In this document: positions 47,401-62,300 of the stretch, one piece after another
Position numbering within the stretch: position 1 is the first letter of the stretch
Layout: the number at the start of each line of letters is the position of its first letter
Source of the DNA: Brachionus manjavacas
Lineage: Eukaryota > Rotifera > Eurotatoria > Ploima > Brachionidae
DNA length: 64,000 nucleotides
Assembly (NCBI GenBank): GCA_019054805.1
Contig: JAHQIY010000002.1
Coordinates: 9,672,001-9,736,000 of the forward strand
Reading direction: 5' to 3'
Notes under the pieces: model-generated
The model's input: only the letters and a program-made list of their open reading frames with translations
Database searches by the model: none
Told to the model about the DNA's origin: nothing
Program-made: the position numbers and the translations under genes

Positions 47401-50400
47401 GATCATTTTTTCTCAAAAAAAATAATTTTAGCAAAAAAAAAGATAAATTTATCATAAAAAGAAATAATTTTGCTAAATAAAAGATGATTTTTGCTCAAAA
47501 AAAGATGATTTTTGCAAAATAAAAGATGATTTCTTCTCAAAAATAATAATTTTTGCTTGAAAAAAAATCATTTTTGCTTGTAAATAATAATATTTACTTT
47601 AAAAAAGATCATTTTTTTAAAAAAAATAATTTTAGCAAAAAAAAAGATTAATTTATCATAAAAAGAAATAATTTTGCTAAATAAAAGAAAAAATTTTGCT
47701 AAATAAAAGATGATTTTTGCTTGAAAATATTAATATTTGCTTTAAAAGAAATAATTCTGTTAAAAAAAAGATCATTTTAGCCAAAAAAAAGTTAATTTCT
47801 CTTAAAAAGAAATAATTTTGCTATAAAAAAGATGATTTTTGCAAAATAAAAGATGATTTCTTCTCAAAAATAATAATTTTTGCTTGAAAAAAAATCATTT
47901 TTGCTTGTAAGTAATAATATTTACCTTAAAAAAGATCATTGTTTTCAAAAAAAATAATTTTAGCAAAAAAAAAGATTAATTTTTCTTAAAAAGAAATAAT
48001 TTTGCTAAAAAAAAGATGATTTTTGCCAAAAAAAAGATGATTTTTGCAAAATAAAAGATGATTTCTTCTCAAAAATAATAATTTTTGCTTGAAAAAAAAT
48101 CATTTTTGCTTGTAAATAATAATATTTACTTTAAAAAAGATCATTTTTTTTAAAAAAAATAATTTTAGCAAAAAAAAAGATTAATTTATCATAAAAAGAA
48201 ATAATTTTGCTAAATAAAAGATGATTTTTGCTTGAAAAAAAATCATTTTTGCTTGAAAAAACTAATATTTGCTTTTAAAAAGATCATTTTTTATCAAAAA
48301 AAATAATTTTAGCAAAAAAAAAGATTAATTTTTCTTAAAAAGAAATAATTTTGCTAAAAAAAAGATGATTTTTGCCAAAAAAAAGATGATTTTTGCAAAA
48401 TAAAAGATGATTTTTGCTCAAAAAAAGATGATTTTTGCTTGAAAAAAAATCATTTTTGCTTGTAAATAATAATATTTGCTTTTAAAAAGATCATTTTTTA
48501 TCAAAAAAAATAATTTTAGCAAAAAAAAAGATTAATTTTTCTTAAAAAGAAATAATTTTGCTAAAAAAAAGATGATTTTTGCCAAAAAAAAGATGATTTT
48601 TGCAAAATAAAAGATGATTTTTGCTCAAAAAAAGATGATTTTTGCTTGAAAAAAAATCATTTTTGCTTGTAAATAATAATATTTGCTTTTAAAAAAATCA
48701 TTTTTTCTCAAAAAAAATAATTTTAGCAAAAAAAAAGATTAATTTTTCTTAAAAAGAAATAATTTTGCTAAAAAAAAGAAAAAATTTTGCTAAATAAAAG
48801 ATGATTTTTGCTCAAAAAAAGATGATTTTTGCTTGAAAAAAAATCATTTCTTCTCAAAAAAAATAATTTTTGCTTTAAAAAAGATCATTTTTTTTCAAAA
48901 AAAATAATTTTTGCAAAAAAAAAGATCTTTTCTTCTGAAAAAGAAATAATTTTGCAAAAAAAAAGATGATTTTTGCTAAAAAAAAGATTATTTCTTCTCA
49001 AAAATAATAATTTTTGCTTGAAAAAAAATCATTTTTGCTTGTAAAAAAGATGATTTTTGCTTGAAAATAATAATATTTGCTTTAAAAAAGATCATTTTTT
49101 ATCAAAATAAAATAATTTTAGCAAATAAAAGATTAATTTTTCTTAAAAAGAAATATTTTTGCTAAAAAAAAGATGATTTTTGCTTGTAAGTAATAATATT
49201 TACCTTAAAAAAGATCATTGTTTTCAAAAAAAATAATTTTAGCAAAAAAAAAGATTAATTTTTCTTAAAAAGAAATAATTTTGCTAAAAAAAAGATGATT
49301 TTTGCCAAAAAAAAGATGATTTTTGCAAAATAAAAGATGATTTCTTCTCAAAAATAATAATTTTTGCTTGAAAAAAAATCATTTTTGCTTGTAAATAATA
49401 ATATTTACTTTAAAAAAGATCATTTTTTTTAAAAAAAATAATTTTAGCAAAAAAAAAGATTAATTTATCATAAAAAGAAATAATTTTGCTAAATAAAAGA
49501 AAAAATTTTGCTAAATAAAAGATGATTTTTGCTTGAAAAAAAATCATTTTTGCTTGAAAAAACTAATATTTGCTTTTAAAAAGATCATTTTTTATCAAAA
49601 AAAATAATTTTAGCAAAAAAAAAGATTAATTTTTCTTAAAAAGAAATAATTTTGCTAAAAAAAAGATGATTTTTGCAAAATAAAAGATGATTTCTTCTCA
49701 AAAATAATAATTTTTGCTTTAAAAAAGATCATTTTTTATCAAAATAAAATAATTTTAGCAAAAAAAAGATTAATTTATCATAAAAAGAAATAATTTTGCT
49801 AAATAAAAGAAAAAATTTTGCTTAATAAAAGATGATTTTTGCTCAAAAAAGATGATTTTTGCTTGAAAAATCATTTTTGCTTGAAAATAATAATATTTCC
49901 TTTAAAAAAGATCATTTTTTCTCAAAAATAATAATTTTTGCAAAATAAAAAGTCATTTTTGCTTGAAAATATTAATATTTGCTTTAAAAAAGATCATTTT
50001 TTCTCAAAAAAAATAATTTTGGAAAATAAAAAGATTAATTTATCATAAAAAGAAATAATTTTGCTAAATAAAAGAAAAAATTTTGCTAAATAAAAGATGA
50101 TTTTTGCTTGTAAAAAATAATATTTACTTTAAAAAAGATCATTATTTTTCAAAAAAAATAATTTTAGCAAAAAAAAGATTAATTTTTCTTAAAAAGAAAT
50201 AATTTTGCAAAATAAAAGATGATTTCTTCTCAAAAATAATAATTTTTGCAAAAAAAAAGATCTTTTCATCTGAAAAAGAAATAATTTTGCTAAAAAAAAG
50301 ATGATTTTTGCAAAATAAAAGATGATTTCTTCTCAAAAATAATAATTTTTGCTTGAAAAAAAATCATTTTTGCTTGTAAAAAATAATATTTACTTTAAAA

Positions 50401-53400
50401 AGATCATTATTTTTCAAAAAAAATAATTTTAGCCAAAAAAAGATTAATTTCTCTGAAAAAGAAATAATTTTGCTAAAAAAAAGATGATTTTTGCAAAATA
50501 AAAGATGATTTCTTCTCAAAAATAATAATTTTTGCAAAAAAAAAGATCTTTTCATCTGAAAAAGAAATAATTTTGCTAAAAAAAAGATGATTTTTGCAAA
50601 ATAAAAGATGATTTCTTCTCAAAAATAATAATTTTTGCAAAAAAAAAGATCTTTTCATCTGAAAAAGAAATAATTTTGCTAAATAAAAGATGATTTTTGC
50701 AAAATAAAAGATGATTTCTTCTGAAAAAGAAATAATTTTGCAAAAAAAGATGATTTTTGCTAAAAAAAAGATGATTTTTGCAAAATAAAAGATGATTTCT
50801 TCTCAAAAATAATAATTTTTGCAAAAAAAAAGATCTTTTCTTCTGAAAAAGAAATAATTTTGCAAAAAAAAAGATGATTTTTGCTAAAAAAAGATTATTT
50901 CTTCTCAAAAATAATAATTTTTGCTTGAAAAAAAATCATTTTTGCTTGTAAAAAAGATGATTTTGCTTGAAAATAATAATTTTTGCTTTAAAAAAGATCA
51001 TTTTTTATCAAAATAAAATAATTTTAGCAAATAAAAGATTAATTTTTCTTAAAAAGAAATAATTTTGCAAAATAAAAGATGATTTCTTCTCAAAAAAAAT
51101 AATTTTTGCAAAAAAAAAGATCTTTTCATCTTAAAAAGAAATAATTTTGCTAAAAAAAAGATGATTTTTGCAAAATAAAAGATGATTTCTTCTCAAAAAT
51201 AATAATTTTTGCTTTAAAAAAGATCATTTTTTATCAAAATAAAATAATTTTAGCAAAAAAAAGATTAATTTATCATAAAAAGAAATAATTTTGCTAAATA
51301 AAAGAAAAAATTTTGCTAAATAAAAGATGATTTTTGCTCAAAAAAGATGATTTTTGCTTGAAAAAAAATCATTTTTGCTTGAAAATAATAATATTTCCTT
51401 TAAAAAAGATCATTTTTTCTCAAAAATAATAATTTTTGCAAAATAAAAAGTCATTTTTGCTTGAAAATATTAATATTTGCTTTAAAAAAGATCATTTTTT
51501 CTCAAAAAAAATAATTTTGGAAAATAAAAAGATTAATTTATCATAAAAAGAAATAATTTTGCTAAATAAAAGAAAAAATTTTGCTAAATAAAAGATGATT
51601 TTTGCTTGTAAAAAATAATATTTACTTTAAAAAAGATCATTATTTTTCAAAAAAAATAATTTTAGCAAAAAAAAGATTAATTTTTCTTAAAAAGAAATAA
51701 TTTTGCAAAATAAAAGATGATTTCTTCTCAAAAATAATAATTTTTGCTAAAAAAAAGATCTTTTCATCTGAAAAAGAAATAATTTTGCTAAAAAAAAGAT
51801 GATTTTTGCAAAATAAAAGATGATTTCTTCTCAAAAATAATAATTTTTGCTTGAAAAAAAATCATTTTTGCTTGTAAAAAATAATATTTACTTTAAAAAA
51901 GATCATTATTTTTCAAAAAAAATAATTTTAGCCAAAAAAAAGATTAATTTCTCTTAAAAAGAAATAATTTTGCTAAAAAAAAGATGATTTTTGCAAAATA
52001 AAAGATGATTTCTTCTCAAAAATAATAATTTTTGCAAAAAAAAAGATCTTTTCATCTGAAAAAGAAATAATTTTGCTAAATAAAAGATGATTTTTGCAAA
52101 ATAAAAGATGATTTCTTCTGAAAAAGAAATAATTTTGCAAAAAAAAAGATGATTTTTGCTAAAAAAAGATGATTTTTGCAAAATAAAAGATGATTTCTTC
52201 TCAAAAATAATAATTTTTGCAAAAAAAAGATCTTTTCTTCTGAAAAAGAAATAATCTTGCAAAAAAAAGATGATTTTTGCTAAAAAAAAGATTATTTCTT
52301 CTCAAAAATAATAATTTTTGCTTGAAAAAAATCATTTTTGCTTGTAAAAAAGATGATTTTTGCTTGAAAATAATAATTTTTGCTTTAAAAAGATCATTTT
52401 TTATCAAAATAAAATAATTTTAGCAAATAAAAGATTAATTTTTCTTAAAAAGAAATAATTTTGCAAAATAAAAGATGATTTCTTCTCAAAAAAAATAATT
52501 TTTGCAAAAAAAAAGATCTTTTCATCTTAAAAAGAAATAATTTTGCTAAAAAAAAGATGATTTTTGCAAAATAAAAGATGATTTCTTCTCAAAAATAATA
52601 ATTTTTGCTTTAAAAAAGATCATTTTTTATCAAAATAAAATAATTTTAGCAAAAAAAAAGATTAATTTATCATAAAAAGAAATAATTTTGCTAAATAAAA
52701 GAAAAAATTTTGCTAAATAAAAGATGATTTTTGCTCAAAAAAAGATGATTTTTGCTTGAAAAAATCATTTTTGCTTGAAAATAATAATATTTCCTTTAAA
52801 AAAGATCATTTTTTCTCAAAAATAATAATTTTTGCAAAATAAAAAGTCATTTTTGCTTGAAAATATTAATATTTGCTTTAAAAAAGATCATTTTTTCTCA
52901 AAAAAAATAATTTTGGAAAATAAAAAGATTAATTTATCATAAAAAGAAATAATTTTGCTAAATAAAAGAAAAAATTTTGCTAAATAAAAGATGATTTTTG
53001 CTTGTAAAAAATAATATTTACTTTAAAAAAGATCATTATTTTTCAAAAAAATAATTTTAGCAAAAAAAGATTAATTTTTCTTAAAAAGAAATAATTTTGC
53101 AAAATAAAAGATGATTTCTTCTCAAAAATAATAATTTTTGCTAAAAAAAAGATCTTTTCATCTCAAAATGAAATAATTTTGCTAAAAAAAAGATGATTTT
53201 TGCAAAATAAAAGATGATTTCTTCTCAAAAATAATAATTTTTGCTTTAAAAAAAGATCTTTTCATCTGAAAAAGAAATAATTTTGCTAAATAAAAGATGA
53301 TTTTTGCAAAATAAAAGATGATTTCTTCTGAAAAAGAAATAATTTTGCAAAAAAAAAGATGATTTTTGCTAAAAAAAAGATGATTTTTGCAAAATAAAAG

Positions 53401-55577
53401 ATGATTTCTTCTCAAAAATAATAATTTTTGCAAAAAAAAAGATCTTTTCTTCTGAAAAAGAAATAATCTTGCAAAAAAAAAGATGATTTTTGCTAAAAAA
53501 AGATTATTTCTTCTCAAAAATAATAATTTTTGCTTGAAAAAAAATCATTTTTGCTTGTAAAAAAGATGATTTTTGCTTGAAAATAATAATTTTTGCTTTA
53601 AAAAAGATCATTTTTTATCAAAATAAAATAATTTTGGAAAATAAAAAGATTAATTTATCATAAAAAGAAATAATTTTGCTAAATAAAAGAAAAAATTTTG
53701 CTAAATAAAAGATGATTTTTGCTTGTAAAAAATAATATTTACTTTAAAAAAGATCATTATTTTTCAAAAAAAATAATTTTAGCAAAAAAAAGATTAATTT
53801 TTCTTAAAAAGAAATAATTTTGCAAAATAAAAGATGATTTCTTCTCATAAAATAATAATTTTTGCAAAAAAAAAGATCTTTTCATCTGAAAAAGAAATAA
53901 TTTTGCTAAAAAAAAGATGATTTTTGCAAAATAAAAGATGATTTCTTCTCAAAAATAATAATTTTTGCAAAATAAAAGATCATTTTTGCTTGTAAAAAAT
54001 AATATTTACTTTAAAAAAGATCATTATTTTTCAAAAAAAATAATTTTAGCCAAAAAAAAGATTAATTTCTCTTTAAAAGAAATAATTTTGCTAAATAAAA
54101 GATGATTTTTGCAAAATAAAAGATGATTTCTTCTCAAAAATAATAATTTTTGCAAAATAAAAGATCATTTTTGCTTGAAAATATTAATATTTGCTTTAAA
54201 AAAGATCATTTTTTCTCAAAAAAAATAATTTTAGCCAAAAAAAAGATTAATTTCTCTTAAAAAGAAATAATTTTGCTAAAAAAAAGATGATTTTTGCAAA
54301 ATAAAAGATGATTTCTTCTCAAAAATAATAATTTTTGCAAAAAAAAAGATCTTTTCTTCTGAAAAAGAAATAATCTTGCAAAAAAAAAGATGATTTTTGC
54401 TAAAAAAAAGATTATTTCTTCTCAAAAATAATAATTTTTGCTTGAAAAAAAATCATTTTTGCTTGTAAAAAAGATGATTTTTGCTTGAAAATAATAATTT
54501 TTGCTTTAAAAAAGATCATTTTTTATCAAAATAAAATAATTTTAGCAAATAAAAGATTAATTTTTCTTAAAAAGAAATATTTTTGCTAAATAAAAAAAAA
54601 ATTTTGCTAAAAAAAAGATGATTTTTGCAAAAAAAAAGATGATTTCTTCTCAAAAATAATAATTTTTGCAAAATTAAAAGTCATTTTTGCTTGAAAATAT
54701 TAATATTTGCTTTAAAAAAGATTATTTTTTCTCAAAAAAAATAATTTTAGCCAAAAAAAAGATTAATTTCTCTTAAAAAGAAATAATTTTGCTAAAAAAA
54801 AGATGATTTTTGCAAAATAAAAGATGATTTCTTCTCAAAAATAATAATTTTTGCTTTAAAAAAGATCATTTTTTATCAAAATAAAATAATTTTAGCAAAA
54901 AAAAAAGATTAATTTATCATAAAAAGAAATAATTTTGCTAAATAAAAGAAAAAATTTTGCTAAATAAAAGATGATTTTTGCTCAAAAAAAGATGATTTTT
55001 GCTTGAAAAAAAATCATTTTTGCTTGAAAATAATAATATTTCCTTTAAAAAAGATCATTTTTTCTCAAAAATAATAATTTTTGCAAAATAAAAAGTCATT
55101 TTTGCTTGAAAATATTAATATTTGATTTAAAAAAGATCATTTTTTCTCAAAAAAAATAATTTTGGAAAATAAAAAGATAAATTTTTCTTAAAAAGAAATA
55201 ATTTTGCTAAAAAAAAGATGATTTTTGCTTGAAAATATTAATATTTGCTTTAAAAGAAATAATTCTGTTAAAAAAAAGATCATTTTTTCTAAAAAAAATA
55301 ATTTTAGCCAAAAAAAAGATTAATTTCTCTTAAAAAGAAATAATTTTGCTATAAAAAAGATGATTTTTGCAAAATAAAAGATGATTTCTTCTCAAAAATA
55401 ATAATTTTTGCTTGAAAAAAAATCATTTTTGCTTGTAAAAAATAATATTTACTTTAAAAAAGATCATTATTTTTCAAAAAAAATAATTTTAGCAAAAAAA
55501 AAGATCTTTTCATCTGAAAAAGAAATAATTTTGCTAAAAAAAAGATGATTTTTGCAAAATAAAAGATGATTTCTTCT
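35489..55577 (+). repeat. AT-rich ~20-bp satellite, main array, first block
   Basis: About 20 kb of degenerate ~19-22-bp monomers: an A-run, a GATGAT/GATCAT/AATAAT core, a T-run and usually GC. Monomer variants recur in fixed order, forming higher-order units of about 200 bp and longer blocks. Landmark CAAAAATGATAATTTAAAAA occurs near 38130, 39878, 43449, 43971 and 46251. Landmark TTTTGGAAAATAAAAAGATT occurs at 50021, 51519 and 52914, giving ~1.4-1.5 kb units. No gene lies inside; lysine/phenylalanine-rich frames are by-products. Confidence 0.9.
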
Positions 55578-58500
55578 AAGCAAATATTAATATTTTCAAG
55601 CAAAAATCATCTTTTTTTTAGCAAAATTATTTCTTTTTAAGAAAAATTTATCTTTTTTTTTGCTAAAATTATTTTTTTTGATAAAAAATGATCTTTTTAT
55701 TTTCCAAAATTATTTTTTTTGAGAAAAAATGATCTTTTTTAAATCAAATATTAATATTTTCAAGCAAAAATGACTTTTTATTTTGCAAAAATTATTATTT
55801 TTGAGAAAAAATGATCTTTTTTAAGGGAAATATTATTATTTTCAAGCAAAAATGATTTTTTTCAAGCAAAAATCATCTTTTTTGAGCAAAAATCATCTTT
55901 TATTTAGCAAAATTTTTTCTTTTATTTAGCAAAATTATTTCTTTTTATGATAAATTAATCTTTTTTTTTGCTAAAATTATTTTATTTTGATAAAAAATGA
56001 TCTTTTTTAAAGCAAAAATTATTATTTTTGAGAAGAAATCATCTTTTATTTTGCAAAAATCATCTTTTTTTTAGCAAAATTATTTCTTTTTAAGAGAAAT
56101 TAATCTTTTTTTTGGCTAAAATTATTTTTTTGAGAAAAAATAATCTTTTTTAAAGCAAATATTAATATTTTCAAGCAAAAATGACTTTTTATTTTGCAAA
56201 AATTATTATTTTTGAGAAGAAATCATCTTTTTTTTTGCAAAAATCATCTTTTTTTTAGCAAAATTTTTTTTTTATTTAGCAAAAATATTTCTTTTTAAGA
56301 AAAATTAATCTTTTATTTGCTAAAATTATTTTATTTTGATAAAAAATGATCTTTTTTAAAGCAAAAATTATTATTTTCAAGCAAAAATCATCTTTTTTAC
56401 AAGCAAAAATGATTTTTTTTCAAGCAAAAATTATTATTTTTGAGAAGAAATAATCTTTTTTTTAGCAAAAATCATCTTTTTTTTTGCAAGATTATTTCTT
56501 TTTCAGAAGAAAAGATCTTTTTTTTTGCAAAAATTATTATTTTTGAGAAGAAATCATCTTTTATTTTAGCAAAAATCATCTTTTTTTTTGCAAGATTATT
56601 TCTTTTTCAGAAGAAAAGATCTTTTTTTTTTCAAAAATTATTATTTTTGTGTAGAAATCATCTTTTATTTTGCAAAAATCATCTTTTTTAGCAAAATTAT
56701 TTCTTTTTAAGAGAAATTAATCTTTTTTAGGCTAAAATTATTTTTTTTGAGAAAAAATGATCTTTTTTAAAGCAAATATTAATATTTTCAAGCAAAAATG
56801 ATCTTTTATTTTGCAAAAATTATTATTTTTGAGAAGAAATCATCTTTTATTTTGCAAAAATCATCTTTTTTTTAGCAAAATTATTTCTTTTTAAGAGAAA
56901 TTAATCTTTTATTTGCTAAAATTATTTTTTTTGAAAAATAATGATCTTTTTTAAAGTAAATATTATTTTTTACAAGCAAAAATGATTTTTTTTCAAGCAA
57001 AAATTATTATTTTTGAGAAGAAATCATCTTTTATTTTGCAAAAATCATCTTTTTTAGCAAAATTATTTCTTTTTCAGATGAAAAGATCTTTTTTTTTGCA
57101 AAAATTATTATTTTTGAGAAGAAATCATCTTTTATTTTGCAAAATTATTTCTTTTTAAGAAAAATTAATCTTTTATTTGCTAAAATTATTTTATTTTGAT
57201 AAAAAATGATCTTTTTTAAAGCAAAAATTATTATTTTCAAGCAAAAATCATCTTTTTTACAAGCAAAAATGATTTTTTTTCAAGCAAAAATTATTATTTT
57301 TGAGAAGAAATCATCTTTTATTTTGCAAAAATCATCTTTTATTTAGCAAAATTATTTCTTTTAAAGAGAAATTAATCTTTTTTTTGGCTAAAATTATTTT
57401 TTTTGAGAAAAAATGATCTTTTTATTTTCCAAAATTATTTTTTTGAGAAAAAATGATCTTTTTTAAAGCAAATATTAATATTTTCAAGCAAAAATGACTT
57501 TTTATTTTGCAAAAATTATTATTTTTGAGAAAAATGATCTTTTTTAAAGGAAATATTATTATTTTCAAGCAAAAATGATTTTTTTTCAAGCAAAAATCAT
57601 CTTTTTGAGCAAAAATCATCTTTTATTTAGCAAAAATTTTCTTTTATTTAGCAAAATTATTTCTTTTTATGATAAATTAATCTTTTTTTTGCTAAAATTA
57701 TTTTATTTTGATAAAAAATGATCTTTTTTAAAGCAAAAATTATTATTTTTGAGAAGAAATCATCTTTTATTTTGCAAAAATCATCTTTTTTTTAGCAAAA
57801 TTATTTCTTTTTAAGAGAAATTAATCTTTTTTTTGGCTAAAATTATTTTTTTTGAGAAAAAATGATCTTTTTTAAAGCAAATATTAATATTTTCAAGCAA
57901 AAATGATCTTTTATTTGTCAAAAATTATTATTTTTGAGAAGAAATCATCTTTTATTTTGCAAAAATCATCTTTTATTTAGCAAAATTATTTCTTTTAAAG
58001 AGAAATTAATCTTTTTTTTGGCTAAAATTATTTTTTTTGAAAAAAAATGATCTTTTTTAAAGTAAATATTATTTTTTACAAGCAAAAATGATTTTTTCAA
58101 GCAAAAATTATTATTTTTGAGAAGAAATCATCTTTTATTTTGCAAAAATCATCTATTTTTTAGCAAAATTATTTCTTTTTCAGATGAAAAGATCTTTTTT
58201 TTTGCAAAAATTATTATTTTTGAGAAGAAATCATCTTTTATTTTGCAAAATTATTTCTTTTTAAGAAAAATTAATCTTTTATTTGCTAAAATTATTTTAT
58301 TTTGATAAAAAATGATCTTTTTAAAGCAAAAATTATTATTTTCAAGCAAAAATCATCTTTTTTACAAGCAAAAATGATTTTTTCAAGCAAAAATTATTAT
58401 TTTTGAGAAGAAATAATCTTTTTTTTAGCAAAAATCATCTTTTTTTTTGCAAGATTATTTCTTTTTCAGAAGAAAAGATCTTTTTTTTTGCAAAAATTAT

Positions 58501-59340
58501 TATTTTTGAGAAGAAATCATCTTTTATTTTGCAAAAATCATCTTTTTTTTAGCAAAATTATTTCTTTTTCAGAAGAAATCATCTTTTATTTTGCAAAAAT
58601 CATCTTTTTTTTAGCAAAATTATTTCTTTTTAAGAGAAATTAATCTTTTTTTTGGCTAAAATTATTTTTTTTGAGAAAAAATGATCTTTTTTAAAGCAAA
58701 TATTAATATTTTCAAGCAAAAATGATCTTTTATTTTGCAAAAATTATTATTTTTGAGAAGAAATCATCTTTTATTTTGCAAAAATCATCTTTTATTTAGC
58801 AAAATTATTTCTTTTAAAGAGAAATTAATCTTTTTTTTGGCTAAAATTATTTTTTTTGAAAAATAATGATCTTTTTTAAAGTAAATATTATTTTTTACAA
58901 GCAAAAATGATTTTTTTTCAAGCAAAAATTATTATTTTTGAGAAGAAATCATCTTTTATTTTGCAAAAATCATCTTTTTTTTAGCAAAATTATTTCTTTT
59001 TCAGATGAAAAGATCTTTTTTTTTGCAAAAATTATTATTTTTGAGAAGAAATCATCTTTTTTACAAGCAAAAATGATTTTTTTTCAAGCAAAAATTATTA
59101 TTTTTGAGAAGAAATAATCTTTTTTTTAGCAAAAATCATCTTTTTTTTAGCAAAATTATTTCTTTTTCAGATGAAAAGATCTTTTATTTTGCAAAATCAT
59201 TTCTTTTTAAGAAAAATTAATCTTTTTTTTGCTAAAATTATTTTTTTTGAAAAATAATGATCTTTTTTAAAGTAAATATTATTTTTTCAAGCAAAAATGA
59301 TCTTTTATTTTGCAAAAATTATTATTTTTGAGAAGAAATC
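55578..59340 (-). repeat. Inverted block within the AT-rich satellite
   Basis: Monomer orientation flips at about 55577 (ATTTCTTCT joined to AAGCAAATATT) and flips back at 59340 (AGAAGAAATC joined to AAAAAGAAATAATTT). The inner part is the collinear reverse complement of sequence ending at 55250, including rare variants: ATATTTGATTT near 55130 with its complement at 55741, AGATTATTTTTTCTC near 54720, AATAATCTTGC near 54370. About 330 bp (55251-55577) forms the loop. Confidence 0.85.
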
Positions 59341-62300
59341 AAAAAGAAATAATTTTGCTAAATAAAAGAAAAAATTTTGCTAAATAAAAGATGATTTCTT
59401 CTCAAAAATGATAATTTAAAAAGAATAATAATTTTGCAAAAAAAAAGATCTTTTCTTCTGAAAAAGAAATAATTTTGCAAAAAAAAAGATGATTTTTGCT
59501 AAAAAAAAGATGATTTTTGCTAAAAAAAAGATGATTTCTTCTCAAAAATAATAATTTTTGCAAAATAAAAAGTCATTTTTGCTTGAAAATATTAATATTT
59601 GCTTTAAAAAAGATCATTTTTGCTTGTAAATAATAATATTTACTTTAAAAAAGATCATTTTTTTTAAAAAAAATAATTTTAGCAAAAAAAAAATTAATTT
59701 ATCATAAAAAGAAATAATTTTGCTAAATAAAAGATGATTTTTGCTCAAAAAAAGATGATTTTTGCTTGAAAAAAATCATTTTTGCTTGTAAAAACTAATA
59801 TTTGCTTATAAAAAGATCATTTTTTATCAAAATAAAATAATTTTAGCAAAAAAAAAGATTAATTTTTCTTAAAAAGAAATAATTTTGCTAAATAAAAGAA
59901 AAAATTTTGCTAAATAAAAGATGATTTCTTCTCAAAAATGATAATTTAAAAAGAATAATAATTTTGCAAAAAAAAGATCTTTTCTTCTGAAAAAGAAATA
60001 ATTTTGCAAAAAAAGATGATTTTTGCTAAAAAAAAGATGATTTTTGCTAAAAAAAAGATGATTTCTTCTCAAAAATAATAATTTTTGCAAAATAAAAAGT
60101 CATTTTTGCTTGAAAATATTAATATTTGCTTTAAAAAAGATCATTTTTGCTTGTAAATAATAATATTTACTTTAAAAAAGATCATTTTTTAAAAAAAATA
60201 ATTTTAGCAAAAAAAAAATTAATTTATCATAAAAAGAAATAATTTTGCTAAATAAAAGATGATTTTTGCTCAAAAAAAGATGATTTTTGCTTGAAAAAAA
60301 TCATTTTTGCTTGTAAAAACTAATATTTGCTTATAAAAAGATCATTTTTTATCAAAATAAAATAATTTTAGCAAAAAAAAAGATTAATTTTTCTTAAAAA
60401 GAAATAATTTTCCTAAATAAAAGATGATTTTTGCTTGAAAATATTAATATTTGCTTTAAAAGAAATAATTCTGTTAAAAAAGATCATTTTTTCTCAAAAA
60501 AAATAATTTTAGCCAAAAAAAAGATTAATTTCTCTTAAAAAGAAATAATTTTGCTATAAAAAAGATGATTTTTGCAAAATAAAAGATGATTTCTTCTCAA
60601 AAATAATAATTTTTGCTTGAAAAAAAATCATTTTTGCTTGTAAAAAATAATATTTACTTTAAAAAAGATCATTATTTTTCAAAAAAAATAATTTTAGCCA
60701 AAAAAAAGATTAATTTCTCTTTAAAAGAAATAATTTTGCAAAAAAAAAGATGATTTTTGCTAAAAAAAAGATGATTTTTGCAAAATAAAAGATGATTTCT
60801 TCTCAAAAATAATAATTTTTGCTTGAAAAAAAATCATTTTTGCTTGTAAAAAAGATGATTTTTGCTTGAAAATAATAATATTTGCTTTAAAAAAGATCAT
60901 TTTTTATCAAAATAAAATAATTTTAGCTAAAAAAAGATTAATTTATCATAAAAAGAAATAATTTTGCTAAATAAAAGAAAAAATTTTGCTAAATAAAAGA
61001 TGATTTTTGCTCAAAAAAAGATGATTTTTGCTTGAAAAAAAATCATTTTTGCTTGAAAATAATAATATTTCCTTTAAAAAAGATCATTTTTTCTCAAAAA
61101 TAATAATTTTTGCAAAATAAAAAGTCATTTTTGCTTGAAAATATTAATATTTGCTTTAAAAAAGATCATTTTTTCTCAAAAATAATAATTTTTGCAAAAT
61201 AAAAAGTCATTTTTGCTTGAAAATATTAATATTTGCTTTAAAAAAGATCATTTTTTCTCAAAAAAAATAATTTTGGAAAATAAAAAGATCTTTTCATCTG
61301 AAAAAGAAATAATTTTGCTAAAAAAAAGATGATTTTTGCAAAATAAAAGATGATTTCTTCTCAAAAATAATAATTTTTGCTTGAAAAAAAATCATTTTTG
61401 CTTGTAAAAAATAATATTTGCTTTAAAAAAGATCATTATTTTTCAAAAAAAATAATTTTAGCCAAAAAAAAGATTAATTTCTCTTTAAAAGAAATAATTT
61501 TGCTAAATAAAAGATGATTTTTGCAAAATAAAAGATGATTTCTTCTCAAAAAAAATAATTTTAGCCAAAAAAAAGATTAATTTCTCTTTAAAAGAAATAA
61601 TTTTGCTAAATAAAAGATGATTTTTGCAAAATAAAAGATGATTTCTTCTCAAAAATAATAATTTTTGCAAAATAAAAGATCATTTTTGCTTGAAAATATT
61701 AATATTTGCTTTAAAAAAGATCATTTTTTCTCAAAAAAAATAATTTTAGCCAAAAAAAAGATTAATTTCTCTTAAAAAGAAATAATTTTGCCAAAAAAAA
61801 GATGATTTTTGCAAAATAAAAGATGATTTCTTCTCAAAAATAATAATTTTTGCTTTAAAAAAGATCATTTTTTATCAAAATAAAATAATTTTAGCAAAAA
61901 AAGATTAATTTATCATAAAAAGAAATAATTTTGCTAAATAAAAGAAAAAATTTTGCTAAATAAAAGATGATTTTTGCTCAAAAAAAGATGATTTTTGCTT
62001 GAAAAAAAATCATTTTTGCTTGAAAATAATAATATTTCCTTTAAAAAAGATCATTTTTTCTCAAAAATAATAATTTTTGCAAAATAAAAAGTCATTTTTG
62101 CTTGAAAATATTAATATTTGCTTTAAAAAAGATCATTTTTTCTCAAAAAAAATAATTTTGGAAAATAAAAAGATCATTTTTTCTCAAAAAAAATAATTTT
62201 AGCCAAAAAAAAGATTAATTTCTCTTTAAAAGAAATAATTTTGCTAAATAAAAGATGATTTTTGCAAAATAAAAGATGATTTCTTCTGAAAAAGAAATAA

